64,000 nucleotides of DNA from Paenibacillus_E qinlingensis_A (GCF_031455095.1 NZ_JAVDSB010000009.1:212739-276738), one strand, 5' to 3'. Shown: positions 44,576-54,196, counted from the stretch's first letter. The notes: a model not told the origin generated them from the sequence alone. Numbers and translations are program-made.

Positions 44576-45235
44576 ATGGATGCAAGACCGGGATTTCATC
44601 AATCATTAGCACTACTGCAAAAAGAACTTCAGCAAATGGGAGAAAGTGTAGAGGAATTAATCTTTAAATCAGTGGAATCCCTGGCCAACCTAGATGAGAA
44701 AGCTGCTACACAAGTCATTCAGAAGGATGATCTCATCGATGATTATTTAACAACCATCGATGAGCTGTGTTTGCGATTAATAGCTTTACAGCAACCCATG
44801 GCGAGTGATCTTCGCATCATTGGGACGGCCCTGAAAATTGCAACGGATTTGGAACGAATTGCGGACCACGCTGTTGATATTGCCAAGATTACGATTCGGT
44901 TTGCGGGCGAAGAGCTAGTGAAGCCGCTTGAAGTCATTCCGCAAATGGCCGAAATTGCCATCGAAATGTTGCATGAGAGCCTTCTCTCCTATACGGAACG
45001 CGATGTACATAGAGCGGCATCGCTGGCTGAGAAGGATGATCGTGTTGATAAGCTATACAGCACGGTCATGCAGGAGCTAATGGGCATGATGGGAACGGAT
45101 TATCATCGGAATCGTCAATTAACCCATCTGTTATTTGTTGCCCACTTTTTAGAGCGTGTGGCAGACCACACGACGAATATCGGCGAAGGCGTCATATATA
45201 TGGTTACTGGAAAACGTAAGGATCTGAACGTATAA
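44576..45235 (+). CDS. phoU: Phosphate signalling protein PhoU
   Basis: A 219-residue all-helical protein of two PhoU three-helix bundles, with repeated E/DxxxD metal-binding motifs (KSVESLANLDEKAATQVIQKDDLIDD and LAEKDDRVDKLY). PhoU links Pst activity to Pho regulation and limits phosphate uptake. Last gene of the pst operon. Confidence 0.94.
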   Translation: MDARPGFHQSLALLQKELQQMGESVEELIFKSVESLANLDEKAATQVIQKDDLIDDYLTTIDELCLRLIALQQPMASDLRIIGTALKIATDLERIADHAVDIAKITIRFAGEELVKPLEVIPQMAEIAIEMLHESLLSYTERDVHRAASLAEKDDRVDKLYSTVMQELMGMMGTDYHRNRQLTHLLFVAHFLERVADHTTNIGEGVIYMVTGKRKDLNV

Positions 45236-45244
45236 GCAAGCAAA

Positions 45245-45298
45245 CAAAAGGACCGTCCCCACTAAGTAGTTTCATCTACTGGGAGGCGGTCCTTTTGT
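45245..45298. terminator. Terminator between phoU and the kinase gene
   Basis: ACAAAAGGACCG / CGGTCCTTTTGT outer stem with an inner AGTAG / CTACT stem; symmetrical, so useful to both convergent genes. Confidence 0.85.
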
Positions 45299-46869
45299 TA
45301 TTTGGATTGAAGCGGGAAGCGAATTAAGAAGGTTGTGCCTTTCACGCTGGAGCTCACTTCAATCGTTGCACGATGTCTTGCTGCAATGCTGTAGCATATG
45401 GCTAAGCCAAGACCGGTTCCTTCATCTTTGGTGGTGAAGAAGGGGCGACCTAGCTTCTCTAAATGTTCGGTTTTGATTCCACTGCCCTGATCAGCAATTA
45501 AGAGAACGACATGTTCAGTCTCCTGATACGTTTCGATATTTAATGTTCCGCCGATCGTCATAGCTTCGAGCCCATTCATACACATGTTCAAAATAAGCTG
45601 TCGCATCTCTTTGTCGTCAAGTTGTATCTCCGGACAATAACCGAATAGCCCATTCACATGTTTACCAGACATAACCGCTTCTGCCTGAATCAGAGGCAGC
45701 AAACTTTCAATGATCCGATTGATATTCTCAGGACGCTGATAGGATTGCTTATTTTTAGCAAGGGAAAGGTATTCTGTGATGATTTCATTGGCGCGATCTA
45801 ATTCTTCTAACATGATGGGAATGTATTCTTTTTGCATATGCCGATCGTTCTCTTGAAAGAGTTGAAGGAAGCCTCGGATAGTCGTCATCGGATTCCGTAT
45901 CTCATGAGCGATACCAGCGGCCATTTCCCCGACGAGATTTAACTGAGCTAAGCGTGCCATTTCAGTTTCAAAACGGAGACTTTCGGTAATATCAACGGCA
46001 ACATGGAGCAAACAATTTTCGTCTTCGATATCGATAATCTCTGTGGATAACAAGGCTGTACGAGTATCACCCGACTTTGTGACATAACGGACTTTCTCAT
46101 TTCGGACGATGTCGCCATAGTTCGCTGCATTGTCGAGCTCATCACGCATGAGATTCAAGGAGGTGCCAATAACCTCGTCGCCGTAGCCTGTGTGCTGCTT
46201 CCAGCTCTCATTTACTTCCAGATAGGTAAGATCAGGCAGGCGTCGGATGGCCATTAAAGAAGGGGAGAGGATGAACATTTTTTTGAAATGTTCTTGGGAG
46301 TTCATAAGCTTTTCATGGGCATCCACCAGTTCGGAGGTACGTTCTTCAACCCAATTCTCGAGCAGTAAGTTTTGTTCGATTAATTTCTCTTCGGCTTCCG
46401 CCAGCTTGCGATTCGTTTCTTCTAAATCCAACGTGCGTTTATGTAAAAGTTCGCTCTGAGCTTTTAGCTTTTGATGGTTCAGATGCATATTGACGAAGCC
46501 ATCTACCTTCATGCGCAGCATTTTGGGATGAACAGGTTTAAATAAATAATCTATCGATCCCACATGGTAGCCTCTCAAGACATGCTCAATCGAGGTACTC
46601 AGGGCAGTTAAGAATATGATCGGGATATCTTGACAAGCTTTCCGTTGCTTAATTAATTCTACCGTTTCAAAGCCGCTAAGACCTGGCATCTGCACATCCA
46701 TCAAAATAACCGCAATATGATCGGCAGGTTCTTTCAACAAATAGCGAAGTGCTTCCTCCCCTGATTGTAAAGATATAACGTCATAGGAAGAAGAGGCTAG
46801 AATACTATTCAACGCCAGCAGGTTTTCATAGCGATCATCTACCGCCAAGATTTTCACTTGTTGTTCCAT
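45298..46869 (-). CDS. Hybrid response regulator-PAS-histidine kinase
   Basis: A soluble signalling protein of 523 residues. An N-terminal receiver (about 5-120) has the acidic pair in AVDD, the phospho-Asp in ILMDVQMPG and Lys in LFKPVHP. A coiled coil (about 125-200) leads to a PAS domain (about 200-310), then HisKA with the phospho-His in GEMAAGIAHEIRNPMTTIRG and a HATPase domain (N box LILNMCMNGLEAM, DQGSGI, TKDEGTGLGLA). No transmembrane segment. ATG 46869 follows AAAGGAC; the frame opens 12 codons earlier without a ribosome-binding site. The kinase domain resembles sporulation kinases; its partner is not encoded next to it. Confidence 0.9.
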   Translation of the reverse strand: MEQQVKILAVDDRYENLLALNSILASSSYDVISLQSGEEALRYLLKEPADHIAVILMDVQMPGLSGFETVELIKQRKACQDIPIIFLTALSTSIEHVLRGYHVGSIDYLFKPVHPKMLRMKVDGFVNMHLNHQKLKAQSELLHKRTLDLEETNRKLAEAEEKLIEQNLLLENWVEERTSELVDAHEKLMNSQEHFKKMFILSPSLMAIRRLPDLTYLEVNESWKQHTGYGDEVIGTSLNLMRDELDNAANYGDIVRNEKVRYVTKSGDTRTALLSTEIIDIEDENCLLHVAVDITESLRFETEMARLAQLNLVGEMAAGIAHEIRNPMTTIRGFLQLFQENDRHMQKEYIPIMLEELDRANEIITEYLSLAKNKQSYQRPENINRIIESLLPLIQAEAVMSGKHVNGLFGYCPEIQLDDKEMRQLILNMCMNGLEAMTIGGTLNIETYQETEHVVLLIADQGSGIKTEHLEKLGRPFFTTKDEGTGLGLAICYSIAARHRATIEVSSSVKGTTFLIRFPLQSK

Positions 46870-46966
46870 CGCTTGTCCTTTCTGCACGAGATCTGCGATA
46901 CGCACCTAAATCTATACCACACTTTTTCGAGGAAAAAGTGAAATTCCCTCTTTTTTCAACAAAGTC

Positions 46967-47020
46967 TTTACATACATTTTACATAAGGTTAATCAAGCCT
47001 ATCATTTGGTTTGGTAGAAT
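46967..47020 (+). promoter_or_regulatory. Pho-box-like promoter of the EAL-GGDEF gene
   Basis: TTTACA (46967) and TTTACA (46978) are perfect and 11 bases apart; TTAATC (46989) is a weaker third repeat. An extended -10, TGGTAGAAT (TAGAAT at 47015-47020), follows at the distance seen in PhoP-activated promoters. This is the third such box within 7 kb. Confidence 0.6.
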
Positions 47021-47056
47021 GGTTATACAGGATGAACTAGATGAGGGATGATGGAC

Positions 47057-48805
47057 ATGGATGCTCAGGCAGATGTTGCAGTACAGTTCCAAAAGCTGAT
47101 GGATGATCAACGTATATCTTCCGTTTATCAGCCGATTGTTTCGCTAAGGGATGGTCAAGTGATGGGATATGAGGCCTTAACGCGTGGCCCCGTCGATTCT
47201 CCGTTCCATTCCCCATTAGGGTTGTTTCAATATGCGGAACAACAAGGCGAACTGTATCGGTTGGAACAGCTGGCACGCGAGAAGGCTATACAAGGCTCCA
47301 TTTTGGAGCATAAAGAGCAGCTGCTATTTATCAATATTTCATCACATGTATTAGAAGACCCAGGATTCATACCAGGAAAAACGTTAGATATCTTAGAGAA
47401 ATACGGTCTTAGTCCAAGTAATGTGGTATTTGAAATTACAGAGAGAAGCTCCATCGAAGACTTTTCGCTTGCCAAAAAAATTCTTGCTCATTACCGGACA
47501 CAAGGCTATCGAATCGCGATTGATGACGCGGGAGCAGGGTATTCTTCCCTTCAAGCGATTGCTGAGCTGCAGCCGGATTTTATAAAAATTGATCGTTCAT
47601 TAATTGAAGATATACATAAGAATAAAGTGAAAGCGTATATTCTCGAAACCTTTGTTACTTTTGCCCAGAAAATGAACATCGCGTTGATCGCTGAGGGGAT
47701 TGAACAAATAGAGGAACTGGCGAAGTTAACACAAATGGGTGTGCATTACGCACAAGGATACCTGCTCGGCAAACCAGCCATCTCACCAGCTCGGCTGCAA
47801 GATACGCATAGAATGATCATATGGCAGTATCGCAATGTACAAGGAAGCAATATGACGTGGCATATCGGTGGGTTGAAAACGCCTGTTGGCGTGTTCCATA
47901 CGCAGACAATGATTTCCGAGATTGCAGATTACTTTAAGAAGAGTCAAGAAGCCGTCGGGGTTGTCATCGTGGATGACGAAAGACCAGTGGGATTAATGAT
48001 GAGGGATCGCTTGTTTCAGCATTTGGCCGGGCAATATGCCTACTCCTTGTACTGGAATCGAACCATTGATAGTGTGATGGATGCGACGCCGTTGATCGTT
48101 GACGAGCAGGTGGCTGTTGAGCAAGTTTCCCTTCTAGCCACATCCCGTGCTATTCACCATTTATACGATTTAGTCATTATTACGAGTAATGGGAAAATGG
48201 CTGGCGCTGCGTCGATACGAACGATTCTGGAAAGTATTACGAATGTCAGGATGGAATCCGCTCGTGTAGCTAATCCGCTGACCGGTCTTCCGGGGAATTT
48301 GCAAATAAATCGGGAATTGAGCAAACGAATTAATGAGAAAGAGCCTTTCCATGTCATCTATGCGGATTTGGATTATTTCAAGTGGTTCAATGATCGATTT
48401 GGTTTTCAAAAAGGGGACCAGCTCATTCAGTACACAGCGGATGTGATGCAGCAATCGGTCGCTTTTTATGGAACACCGTACGATTTTGTGGGGCATGTTG
48501 GAGGAGATGATTTCATCGCGATCTCTACGACCGTATCACCTAAGCTGCTCTGTCAGGAAATCATTAATCGTTTTGAATCGGGTGTAAGTCATTTTTACGA
48601 GGGAGAAGAATGGGAGCATGTGGTGGATCGGAGTGGTGTACAAGTGAAGAGCGAGGGGGTCACGTTGTCGCTGTCTTTAGTTATGTGTAATAGTGAATCC
48701 CCCATTGCGCTTGAGCACATTTCGCAAACAGCCGCTCAGTTAAAGAAGCAAGCGAAGGCGCATCAAGGCAGTATCTATTATTTTCAAGCCTTGGGTAGTA
48801 CATAG
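47057..48805 (+). CDS. EAL-CBS-GGDEF cyclic-di-GMP protein
   Basis: A protein of about 582 residues. The EAL domain (about 10-255) retains the catalytic set: YEALTRGP, the Asn in LLFINIS, Glu in VFEITERSS, IDDAGAGYSS, FIKIDRS, IAEGIEQ and QGYLLGKP, so phosphodiesterase activity is likely. A CBS-pair region (about 270-395) may sense nucleotides. The GGDEF domain (about 410-575) has the variant HVGGDDF instead of GG(D/E)EF, so cyclase activity is uncertain. No transmembrane segment. ATGs at 47048 and 47051 crowd the GAGGG ribosome-binding site; 47057 is preferred. It diverges from the hybrid kinase gene. Confidence 0.88.
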   Translation: MDAQADVAVQFQKLMDDQRISSVYQPIVSLRDGQVMGYEALTRGPVDSPFHSPLGLFQYAEQQGELYRLEQLAREKAIQGSILEHKEQLLFINISSHVLEDPGFIPGKTLDILEKYGLSPSNVVFEITERSSIEDFSLAKKILAHYRTQGYRIAIDDAGAGYSSLQAIAELQPDFIKIDRSLIEDIHKNKVKAYILETFVTFAQKMNIALIAEGIEQIEELAKLTQMGVHYAQGYLLGKPAISPARLQDTHRMIIWQYRNVQGSNMTWHIGGLKTPVGVFHTQTMISEIADYFKKSQEAVGVVIVDDERPVGLMMRDRLFQHLAGQYAYSLYWNRTIDSVMDATPLIVDEQVAVEQVSLLATSRAIHHLYDLVIITSNGKMAGAASIRTILESITNVRMESARVANPLTGLPGNLQINRELSKRINEKEPFHVIYADLDYFKWFNDRFGFQKGDQLIQYTADVMQQSVAFYGTPYDFVGHVGGDDFIAISTTVSPKLLCQEIINRFESGVSHFYEGEEWEHVVDRSGVQVKSEGVTLSLSLVMCNSESPIALEHISQTAAQLKKQAKAHQGSIYYFQALGST

Positions 48806-48830
48806 GCAAGCAACGCTATTACATAGTTGA

Positions 48831-49580
48831 TCAGAAGGTATAGATCAATTGTTTGAATGAACGAACGATGATGACTTTCTGTTTCCCGATTCGCCTCTCC
48901 GAGATTTTCTTAATATTGGCCGGGTGAATCCACACCGCGTCCATTCCCGTTGAAGCCGCGCCGACCACATCGTTACGCCATGAATTTCCAACCATGACAC
49001 TTTGACCAGCAGCCGTGCTCATCGATTTGAGGGCTCCCTCAAAAATCGCGGGATGCGGCTTTCGCGGACCATCATTCTCGGTCGTGAATAAACGATCTTG
49101 ATCAAACCAGGAGGTTAGCTTCATCTTCTCCAGGTTGCGTTGCAATCGATTCCTATTGCCGTTGCTAATGATAGCCAACTTATAGTTACGAGACAGCGCT
49201 TCTAGTGTATCTTCGACCCCCGGGAATAGCGCGACGAAATGATCTTCTTTTTCTTCAATTTGATGAAAAAAGGTACGTGTAAACGCGGTGCTTACTTGCA
49301 TTGGTAAAGGATGGAGCGCCTTAATTAAACAAATATGCCGCAGCTCGTCGGGCGAGATGGGGCTTCGGATAGGCGATTTGCGATGGCGGCTCCACTCGGC
49401 TTTATAGCTATTCAGAGCCTCTTGTGAGGTCAGTTTCGTATCCTCCGTGTCCCACCTTGCTGTGAAATCCTGCATGACTTCAAGAAAAGCGGAATCGAAG
49501 CATTGCCTGCGATCTAGAATCGTATTATTCATATCAAAGAAAATAACCTTTTTACGTGTAGGTGAGAAAAAAGGACTCAT
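48831..49580 (-). CDS. HAD-superfamily hydrolase
   Basis: A 249-residue HAD protein with a C1-type cap (about residues 30-110). Motif I is FFDMNNTILD: the nucleophile Asp is present, but the second Asp of DxD is Asn. Motif II is IISNGN, motif III Lys in GPRKPHPAIFEGAL, motif IV MVGNSWRNDVVGA. The Asn makes ordinary phosphatase action less certain. ATG 49580 has GAAGGAGG 8 bases upstream; the longer frame to 49637 lacks such a site. Confidence 0.85.
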   Translation of the reverse strand: MSPFFSPTRKKVIFFDMNNTILDRRQCFDSAFLEVMQDFTARWDTEDTKLTSQEALNSYKAEWSRHRKSPIRSPISPDELRHICLIKALHPLPMQVSTAFTRTFFHQIEEKEDHFVALFPGVEDTLEALSRNYKLAIISNGNRNRLQRNLEKMKLTSWFDQDRLFTTENDGPRKPHPAIFEGALKSMSTAAGQSVMVGNSWRNDVVGAASTGMDAVWIHPANIKKISERRIGKQKVIIVRSFKQLIYTF

Positions 49581-49740
49581 ACGGAGAACCTCCTTCTGAA
49601 GACCGGACCATCTTAACGTATAAATCGTTGCAAGCAATCGTTAATTTGGGTTCCTTACATGTTTATGTAGGGAACCGTTTTTTTATTTTAATTTCGTATG
49701 CTATGATGAAGGAAGTATGTCTAAAATTGGGGTGGAACTT

Positions 49741-52404
49741 ATGGATAAGCTAATTATTATTGATGGCAACTCAATTGCGTTTCGTGCCTTCTATGCATTG
49801 CCGCTGCTCAGTAATTCGAGTGGTTTACATACCAATGCGGTGTATGGCTTCACGACCATGCTGCTAAAATTGATTGAAGAGGAAAAGCCAACCCATTTTC
49901 TTGTTGCTTTTGACGCAGGAAAAATTACGTTTCGACATAAAGAATATACCGAGTATAAAGGCGGGCGGGCCAAAACACCGACAGAGCTCTCGGAACAATT
50001 TCCATTAATTAAAGAATTGTTGAAGGCTTTCAAGATTCCGCAATTCGAGCTGTCCGGCTATGAAGCGGATGATATTATCGGTACGTTGACGAAGGCCGCG
50101 GATGCGAAAGGGGAGAAAGTCCTTCTCGTATCTGGGGATAAGGATATGCTGCAACTGGCTTCTGAGCAAGTTACGGTTGCAATTACCCGTAAGGGGATTA
50201 GTGAAATGGATCGCTTCGATCCTGAGGCCATTAAAGAGAAATACGGGCTTACGCCCCACCAAATCATTGATTTGAAGGGTCTGATGGGCGATACGTCCGA
50301 TAATATTCCGGGTATTCCCGGTGTAGGTGAGAAGACGGCGCTCAAAATGCTGCATGACTTTGGCACGGTCGAAGAAGTGTTGGCGAACACGGCAAGCCTG
50401 AAAGGCAAGATGAAAGAGAAAGTAGAAGAGCATGCCAAGAGTGCCATCATGAGTAAGGAATTAGCCACGATTTATCGTGAGGTTCCGATGGAAACCGCTT
50501 GGGATTCGTTCCGCTATGATGGCTTCGATGGACAAGCGTTATCTAGCATGTTCCGCAAACTAGAGTTCAAGTCGCTGCTGGAGAAGATGGATTTTGGTAC
50601 TGCCAGCGTAGAAGCCGAGGATCTCGTCGTCGAGAGTCTGGAAGCCGTCGCGGTAACGGAAGCCAATATCGAGACACTGATTGCTCAGTTGGACGACCAT
50701 GCAGCTATCCATGTGGAAGCGGTGGGGGAGAATCCACACCAAGCTGTCATGGTTGGGGTTGTGTGGTTTATGGATGACGGAAGCGGGAATACCTCCTACT
50801 TCGTACCGTTTGCTCTGTTGCAAAGTGACGCGGGCAAGCCGCTGCGCGATTGGCTCAGCGATGCGTCGAAGAAGAAGCAACTCTTCGACTTGCACCGTGC
50901 GCAGCTGGCGCTGGCTTGGCAGGGTATCCACCTTGCAGGGGTGGATTTCGACGTGCTGCTGGCCGCCTATCTCCTCGATCCGACAGAGTCGAATCTCAGT
51001 ATGAGCGGCCTGTCTGTGAAATATGGTCTGCCTAACGTGAAGGCAGACGAAGATGTATTCGGCAAAGGCGCGAAGTTTCGCTTGCCGGAAATGGCTGCGC
51101 TTAGCGACCACTTGGGCCGCAAAGCGATGGCGATGGCGCGCATGGTACCCGTGTTGCGCGATGAATTAGAGAAGAGTGGTATGCACCACCTCTTCTACGA
51201 GCTTGAACTGCCCCTCTCCGGCGTTCTTGCGGAGATGGAGATGCGCGGCATCGCGGTGGATGCCGAAGGGCTTAAATCGCTCGGCGTGGAGCTTGGTAAA
51301 CAGCTGGACACGATCATGTCCAGCATTTACAAGCTTGCCGGCGTTGAGTTCAACATCAACTCACCGAAGCAGCTCGGTGAGATTCTGTTCGAGAAGCTGG
51401 GTCTGCCAGCTTCGAAGAAGACCAAGACCGGCTACTCGACGGATGCCGAGGTGCTCGAGCGCCTTGCGCCCTACAACGAAGTCGTAGGGCAGATTCTCCA
51501 CTACCGCTCGCTTGCGAAGCTGCAGTCGACGTACGTCGAGGGGCTGCTCAAAGAGGTGCGGCCAGAGACCGGTAAGGTGCATACCTATTACCGGCAGACC
51601 ATTGCCGCGACAGGGCGACTAAGCAGCCAATTCCCGAACCTCCAGAACATTCCGATTCGTCTGGAGGAGGGCCGGAAGATCCGCAAGGTCTTCGTTCCAT
51701 CCGAGCCAGGATGGTACATTCTCGCTGCGGATTACTCCCAGATCGAGCTGCGCGTGCTAGCGCACATCTCGCAGGATGAGAAGCTGAAGGAAGCGTTCCT
51801 TCAGAATATGGACATTCACACGAAGACGGCGATGGACGTCTTCGGTGTAGAAGAAAGCGCCGTCGACAGCAATATGCGTCGACAAGCGAAAGCCGTTAAC
51901 TTCGGTATCGTTTACGGCATTAGCGACTACGGCTTGTCTCAGAATTTAGACATTACCCGCCGGGAAGCTGCGCAATTCATTGAACAGTATTTCGCCGTAT
52001 TCCAAGGGGTTCGCCGATATATGGATGACATCGTCAAGGATGCTCGCAGGGATGGGTATGTAACGACATTGCTGCAGCGCCGCCGAATGTTGCCCGAAAT
52101 TACGCATTCCAACTTTAATATCCGTTCTTTCGCTGAACGTACCGCTATGAATACGCCTATTCAAGGAACTGCCGCTGATATCATCAAGCTAGCCATGGTT
52201 CAAATGGCAGATCGATTGGTAAAAGAAGGACTGAAAAGCCGTATGCTGCTTCAAGTACACGATGAGCTTGTCTTTGAAGTGCCGGCAGACGAGCTCGAAA
52301 TGATGAAGTCGTTGGTGCCTGAAGTCATGGCAGCAGCACTGAAACTGGACGTTCCTTTACGTGCTGACGTTGATTACGGTCTCACTTGGTATGATGCGAA
52401 GTAA
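49741..52404 (+). CDS. polA: DNA polymerase I
   Basis: An 887-residue family A polymerase for Okazaki fragment maturation and repair. The 5'-3' exonuclease domain (1-290) has IDGNSIAFRAFYALP, GYEADDIIGTL and GLMGDTSDNIPGIPGVGEKTA. The middle 3'-5' exonuclease-like domain lacks the DxE site (IHVEAVGE), as in other Bacillus-type enzymes, so it is structural. The polymerase domain has motif A (ADYSQIELRVLAH), motif B (RRQAKAVNFGIVYG) and motif C (QVHDEL). ATG 49741 is chosen over one 8 codons upstream because GGGGTGG lies 5 bases before it. Confidence 0.97.
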   Translation: MDKLIIIDGNSIAFRAFYALPLLSNSSGLHTNAVYGFTTMLLKLIEEEKPTHFLVAFDAGKITFRHKEYTEYKGGRAKTPTELSEQFPLIKELLKAFKIPQFELSGYEADDIIGTLTKAADAKGEKVLLVSGDKDMLQLASEQVTVAITRKGISEMDRFDPEAIKEKYGLTPHQIIDLKGLMGDTSDNIPGIPGVGEKTALKMLHDFGTVEEVLANTASLKGKMKEKVEEHAKSAIMSKELATIYREVPMETAWDSFRYDGFDGQALSSMFRKLEFKSLLEKMDFGTASVEAEDLVVESLEAVAVTEANIETLIAQLDDHAAIHVEAVGENPHQAVMVGVVWFMDDGSGNTSYFVPFALLQSDAGKPLRDWLSDASKKKQLFDLHRAQLALAWQGIHLAGVDFDVLLAAYLLDPTESNLSMSGLSVKYGLPNVKADEDVFGKGAKFRLPEMAALSDHLGRKAMAMARMVPVLRDELEKSGMHHLFYELELPLSGVLAEMEMRGIAVDAEGLKSLGVELGKQLDTIMSSIYKLAGVEFNINSPKQLGEILFEKLGLPASKKTKTGYSTDAEVLERLAPYNEVVGQILHYRSLAKLQSTYVEGLLKEVRPETGKVHTYYRQTIAATGRLSSQFPNLQNIPIRLEEGRKIRKVFVPSEPGWYILAADYSQIELRVLAHISQDEKLKEAFLQNMDIHTKTAMDVFGVEESAVDSNMRRQAKAVNFGIVYGISDYGLSQNLDITRREAAQFIEQYFAVFQGVRRYMDDIVKDARRDGYVTTLLQRRRMLPEITHSNFNIRSFAERTAMNTPIQGTAADIIKLAMVQMADRLVKEGLKSRMLLQVHDELVFEVPADELEMMKSLVPEVMAAALKLDVPLRADVDYGLTWYDAK

Positions 52405-52462
52405 CACGGAGCAAGCAGGATGTGCTGCGTACGGATTTAACAACTAGAAGGAGGTGAACACC

Positions 52463-53323
52463 TTGCCAGAGCTACCCGAGGTCGAAACCGTCAAACGAAC
52501 TTTAAATGAGTTAATCACAGGCAAAACGATCGCTAATGTTGTGGTGAGGCTGCCTCGTATTATCCAAAAGCCGGACGATATTCAGCAGTTTGAAACCTTG
52601 TTGCAAGGTCAAACGGTTGAAACGATTGAGCGAAGAGGAAAGTTTCTACGCTTCGTGCTCACGGACTACGTGATGGTCTCCCATTTGCGCATGGAAGGCC
52701 GCTATGGTTTGTATGCCGGCGATGATCCGCTAGAGTTGCATACGCATGTGCTGTTTCGTTTTACAGATGAAAGTGAGCTGCGGTACAAAGATGTGCGCCA
52801 ATTCGGCACGATGCATTTGTTCCCTAAGGGCGAAGAGCTTGCACAACCTCCGCTCGTTAAACTCGGTCTTGAGCCGCTCGATGAGGCGTTCACGTTCGAA
52901 GCGTTTCGCGGTGCCATCGCCCATCGAGCTACGAAGATCAAGCCGCTGCTGCTCAATCAAGCATATATTGTAGGCATCGGGAATATTTATGTAGACGAGT
53001 CCCTCTTCTTAGCGGGCATTCATCCCGAGAGGGAAGCTTCCTCGCTGAGTAAGAAAGAGCTAGTGTTGTTGCATGCGTCGATCATTCGCACCCTCCAAGA
53101 TTCGGTAGATGTCGGAGGATCATCCATTAAATCCTATGTGAATGGACAAGGAGAAATCGGCCTTTTCCAGCACCAATTGAACATTTATGGACGACAATCA
53201 CAAGCCTGCAAAACGTGTGGGAATGAAATTGTAAAAACAGTAGTAGGCGGCAGAGGAACACACATTTGTCTCACGTGTCAGCCACTCAAGCCCAAGCGGT
53301 CCCGAAAGAAGTCGGAGAAATAG
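52463..53323 (+). CDS. mutM: Formamidopyrimidine-DNA glycosylase
   Basis: A 286-residue base-excision repair enzyme that removes 8-oxoguanine and formamidopyrimidines. Start is TTG at 52463, which makes the mature protein begin with PELPEVE, the catalytic N-terminal proline; a GTG 3 codons upstream lies inside the AAGGAGGTG ribosome-binding site and would block that proline. The helix-two-turn-helix has QAYIVGIGNIYVDE, and the C-terminal zinc finger CKTCGNEIVKTVVGGRGTHICLTCQ keeps all four Cys. Confidence 0.97.
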   Translation: MPELPEVETVKRTLNELITGKTIANVVVRLPRIIQKPDDIQQFETLLQGQTVETIERRGKFLRFVLTDYVMVSHLRMEGRYGLYAGDDPLELHTHVLFRFTDESELRYKDVRQFGTMHLFPKGEELAQPPLVKLGLEPLDEAFTFEAFRGAIAHRATKIKPLLLNQAYIVGIGNIYVDESLFLAGIHPEREASSLSKKELVLLHASIIRTLQDSVDVGGSSIKSYVNGQGEIGLFQHQLNIYGRQSQACKTCGNEIVKTVVGGRGTHICLTCQPLKPKRSRKKSEK

Positions 53324-53421
53324 GAACGAGAAGCGTACCCTCCCCATATGATATGGAGTACTTAGCCTAGGTAATAGCCCATGAGGCCGGTTAGTTAGGT
53401 AAAACACTTAGGAGGGTTTGT

Positions 53422-54162
53422 ATGCTCCCTGTCATTTCTCTGCTCATTTTGGCTTTTGCAGTTTCATTGGACGGTTTCGGCGTTGGTGTCATGTATGGGT
53501 TACGCAAAATCCGAATACCGCTGGTCTCAATTGGAATTATATCGCTATGGTCTGGTATTATTATATTTACATCGATGCAGATCGGCGTTTTGATGTCGTC
53601 CTTTATGTCCCCAGGGGTTGCCAAACGCATTGGGGCTTTCATCCTTATCGTTATTGGTGTGTGGGCTCTTATTCAGATGAGACAAGGGCAAAAAAACCAA
53701 ACGCAACAAGAGCAGTCCGCTACTACGCCTGATCAAGCAGTTGTCAGCAGCATGCCATACAGCGATATTCGCAACTCTGGTTATGTGGAGCCGGTGACCT
53801 TTGATACGTTACAGCGCACCAAAGAAATTCTGAGTATTGAGCTAAAGCGCTTCGGCCTTGTGATTCAAATATTACGAACACCATCCATAGCGGATGTTGA
53901 TAAGTCAGGGAATATCTCAGCTTCTGAGGCTACATTACTCGGCTTAGCGCTCTCATTGGATGCTTTCGGAGCGGGCATTGGTGCTGCTCTAATCGGGTTC
54001 GTGCCGTTATTAACGGCTTCTGTTATTTCGATTTCAAGCGGATCCTTGCTTGCAGTTGGCTTGCGGATTGGTTTCCGATATGCCGAGATGAATTGGATGA
54101 AAAAGCTGTCGATCCTTCCTGGATGTGTACTTATTATCATGGGACTTTTGAAAATGCTATAG
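53422..54162 (+). CDS. ytaF: Sporulation membrane protein YtaF
   Basis: A 246-residue integral membrane protein of the YtaF family (related to MntP-type exporters), with about six transmembrane helices in two halves: SLLILAFAVSLDGFGVGVMYGLRKIRIP and LLGLALSLDAFGAGIGAALIGF repeat the SLDxFGxG motif. A soluble loop lies in between (about residues 95-165). Its role in spores is poorly known. It sits between mutM and coaE as in Bacillus. Confidence 0.93.
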   Translation: MLPVISLLILAFAVSLDGFGVGVMYGLRKIRIPLVSIGIISLWSGIIIFTSMQIGVLMSSFMSPGVAKRIGAFILIVIGVWALIQMRQGQKNQTQQEQSATTPDQAVVSSMPYSDIRNSGYVEPVTFDTLQRTKEILSIELKRFGLVIQILRTPSIADVDKSGNISASEATLLGLALSLDAFGAGIGAALIGFVPLLTASVISISSGSLLAVGLRIGFRYAEMNWMKKLSILPGCVLIIMGLLKML

Positions 54163-54196
54163 TTCACTATCAATGAACTTTTAGGAGAGAAGCGAT

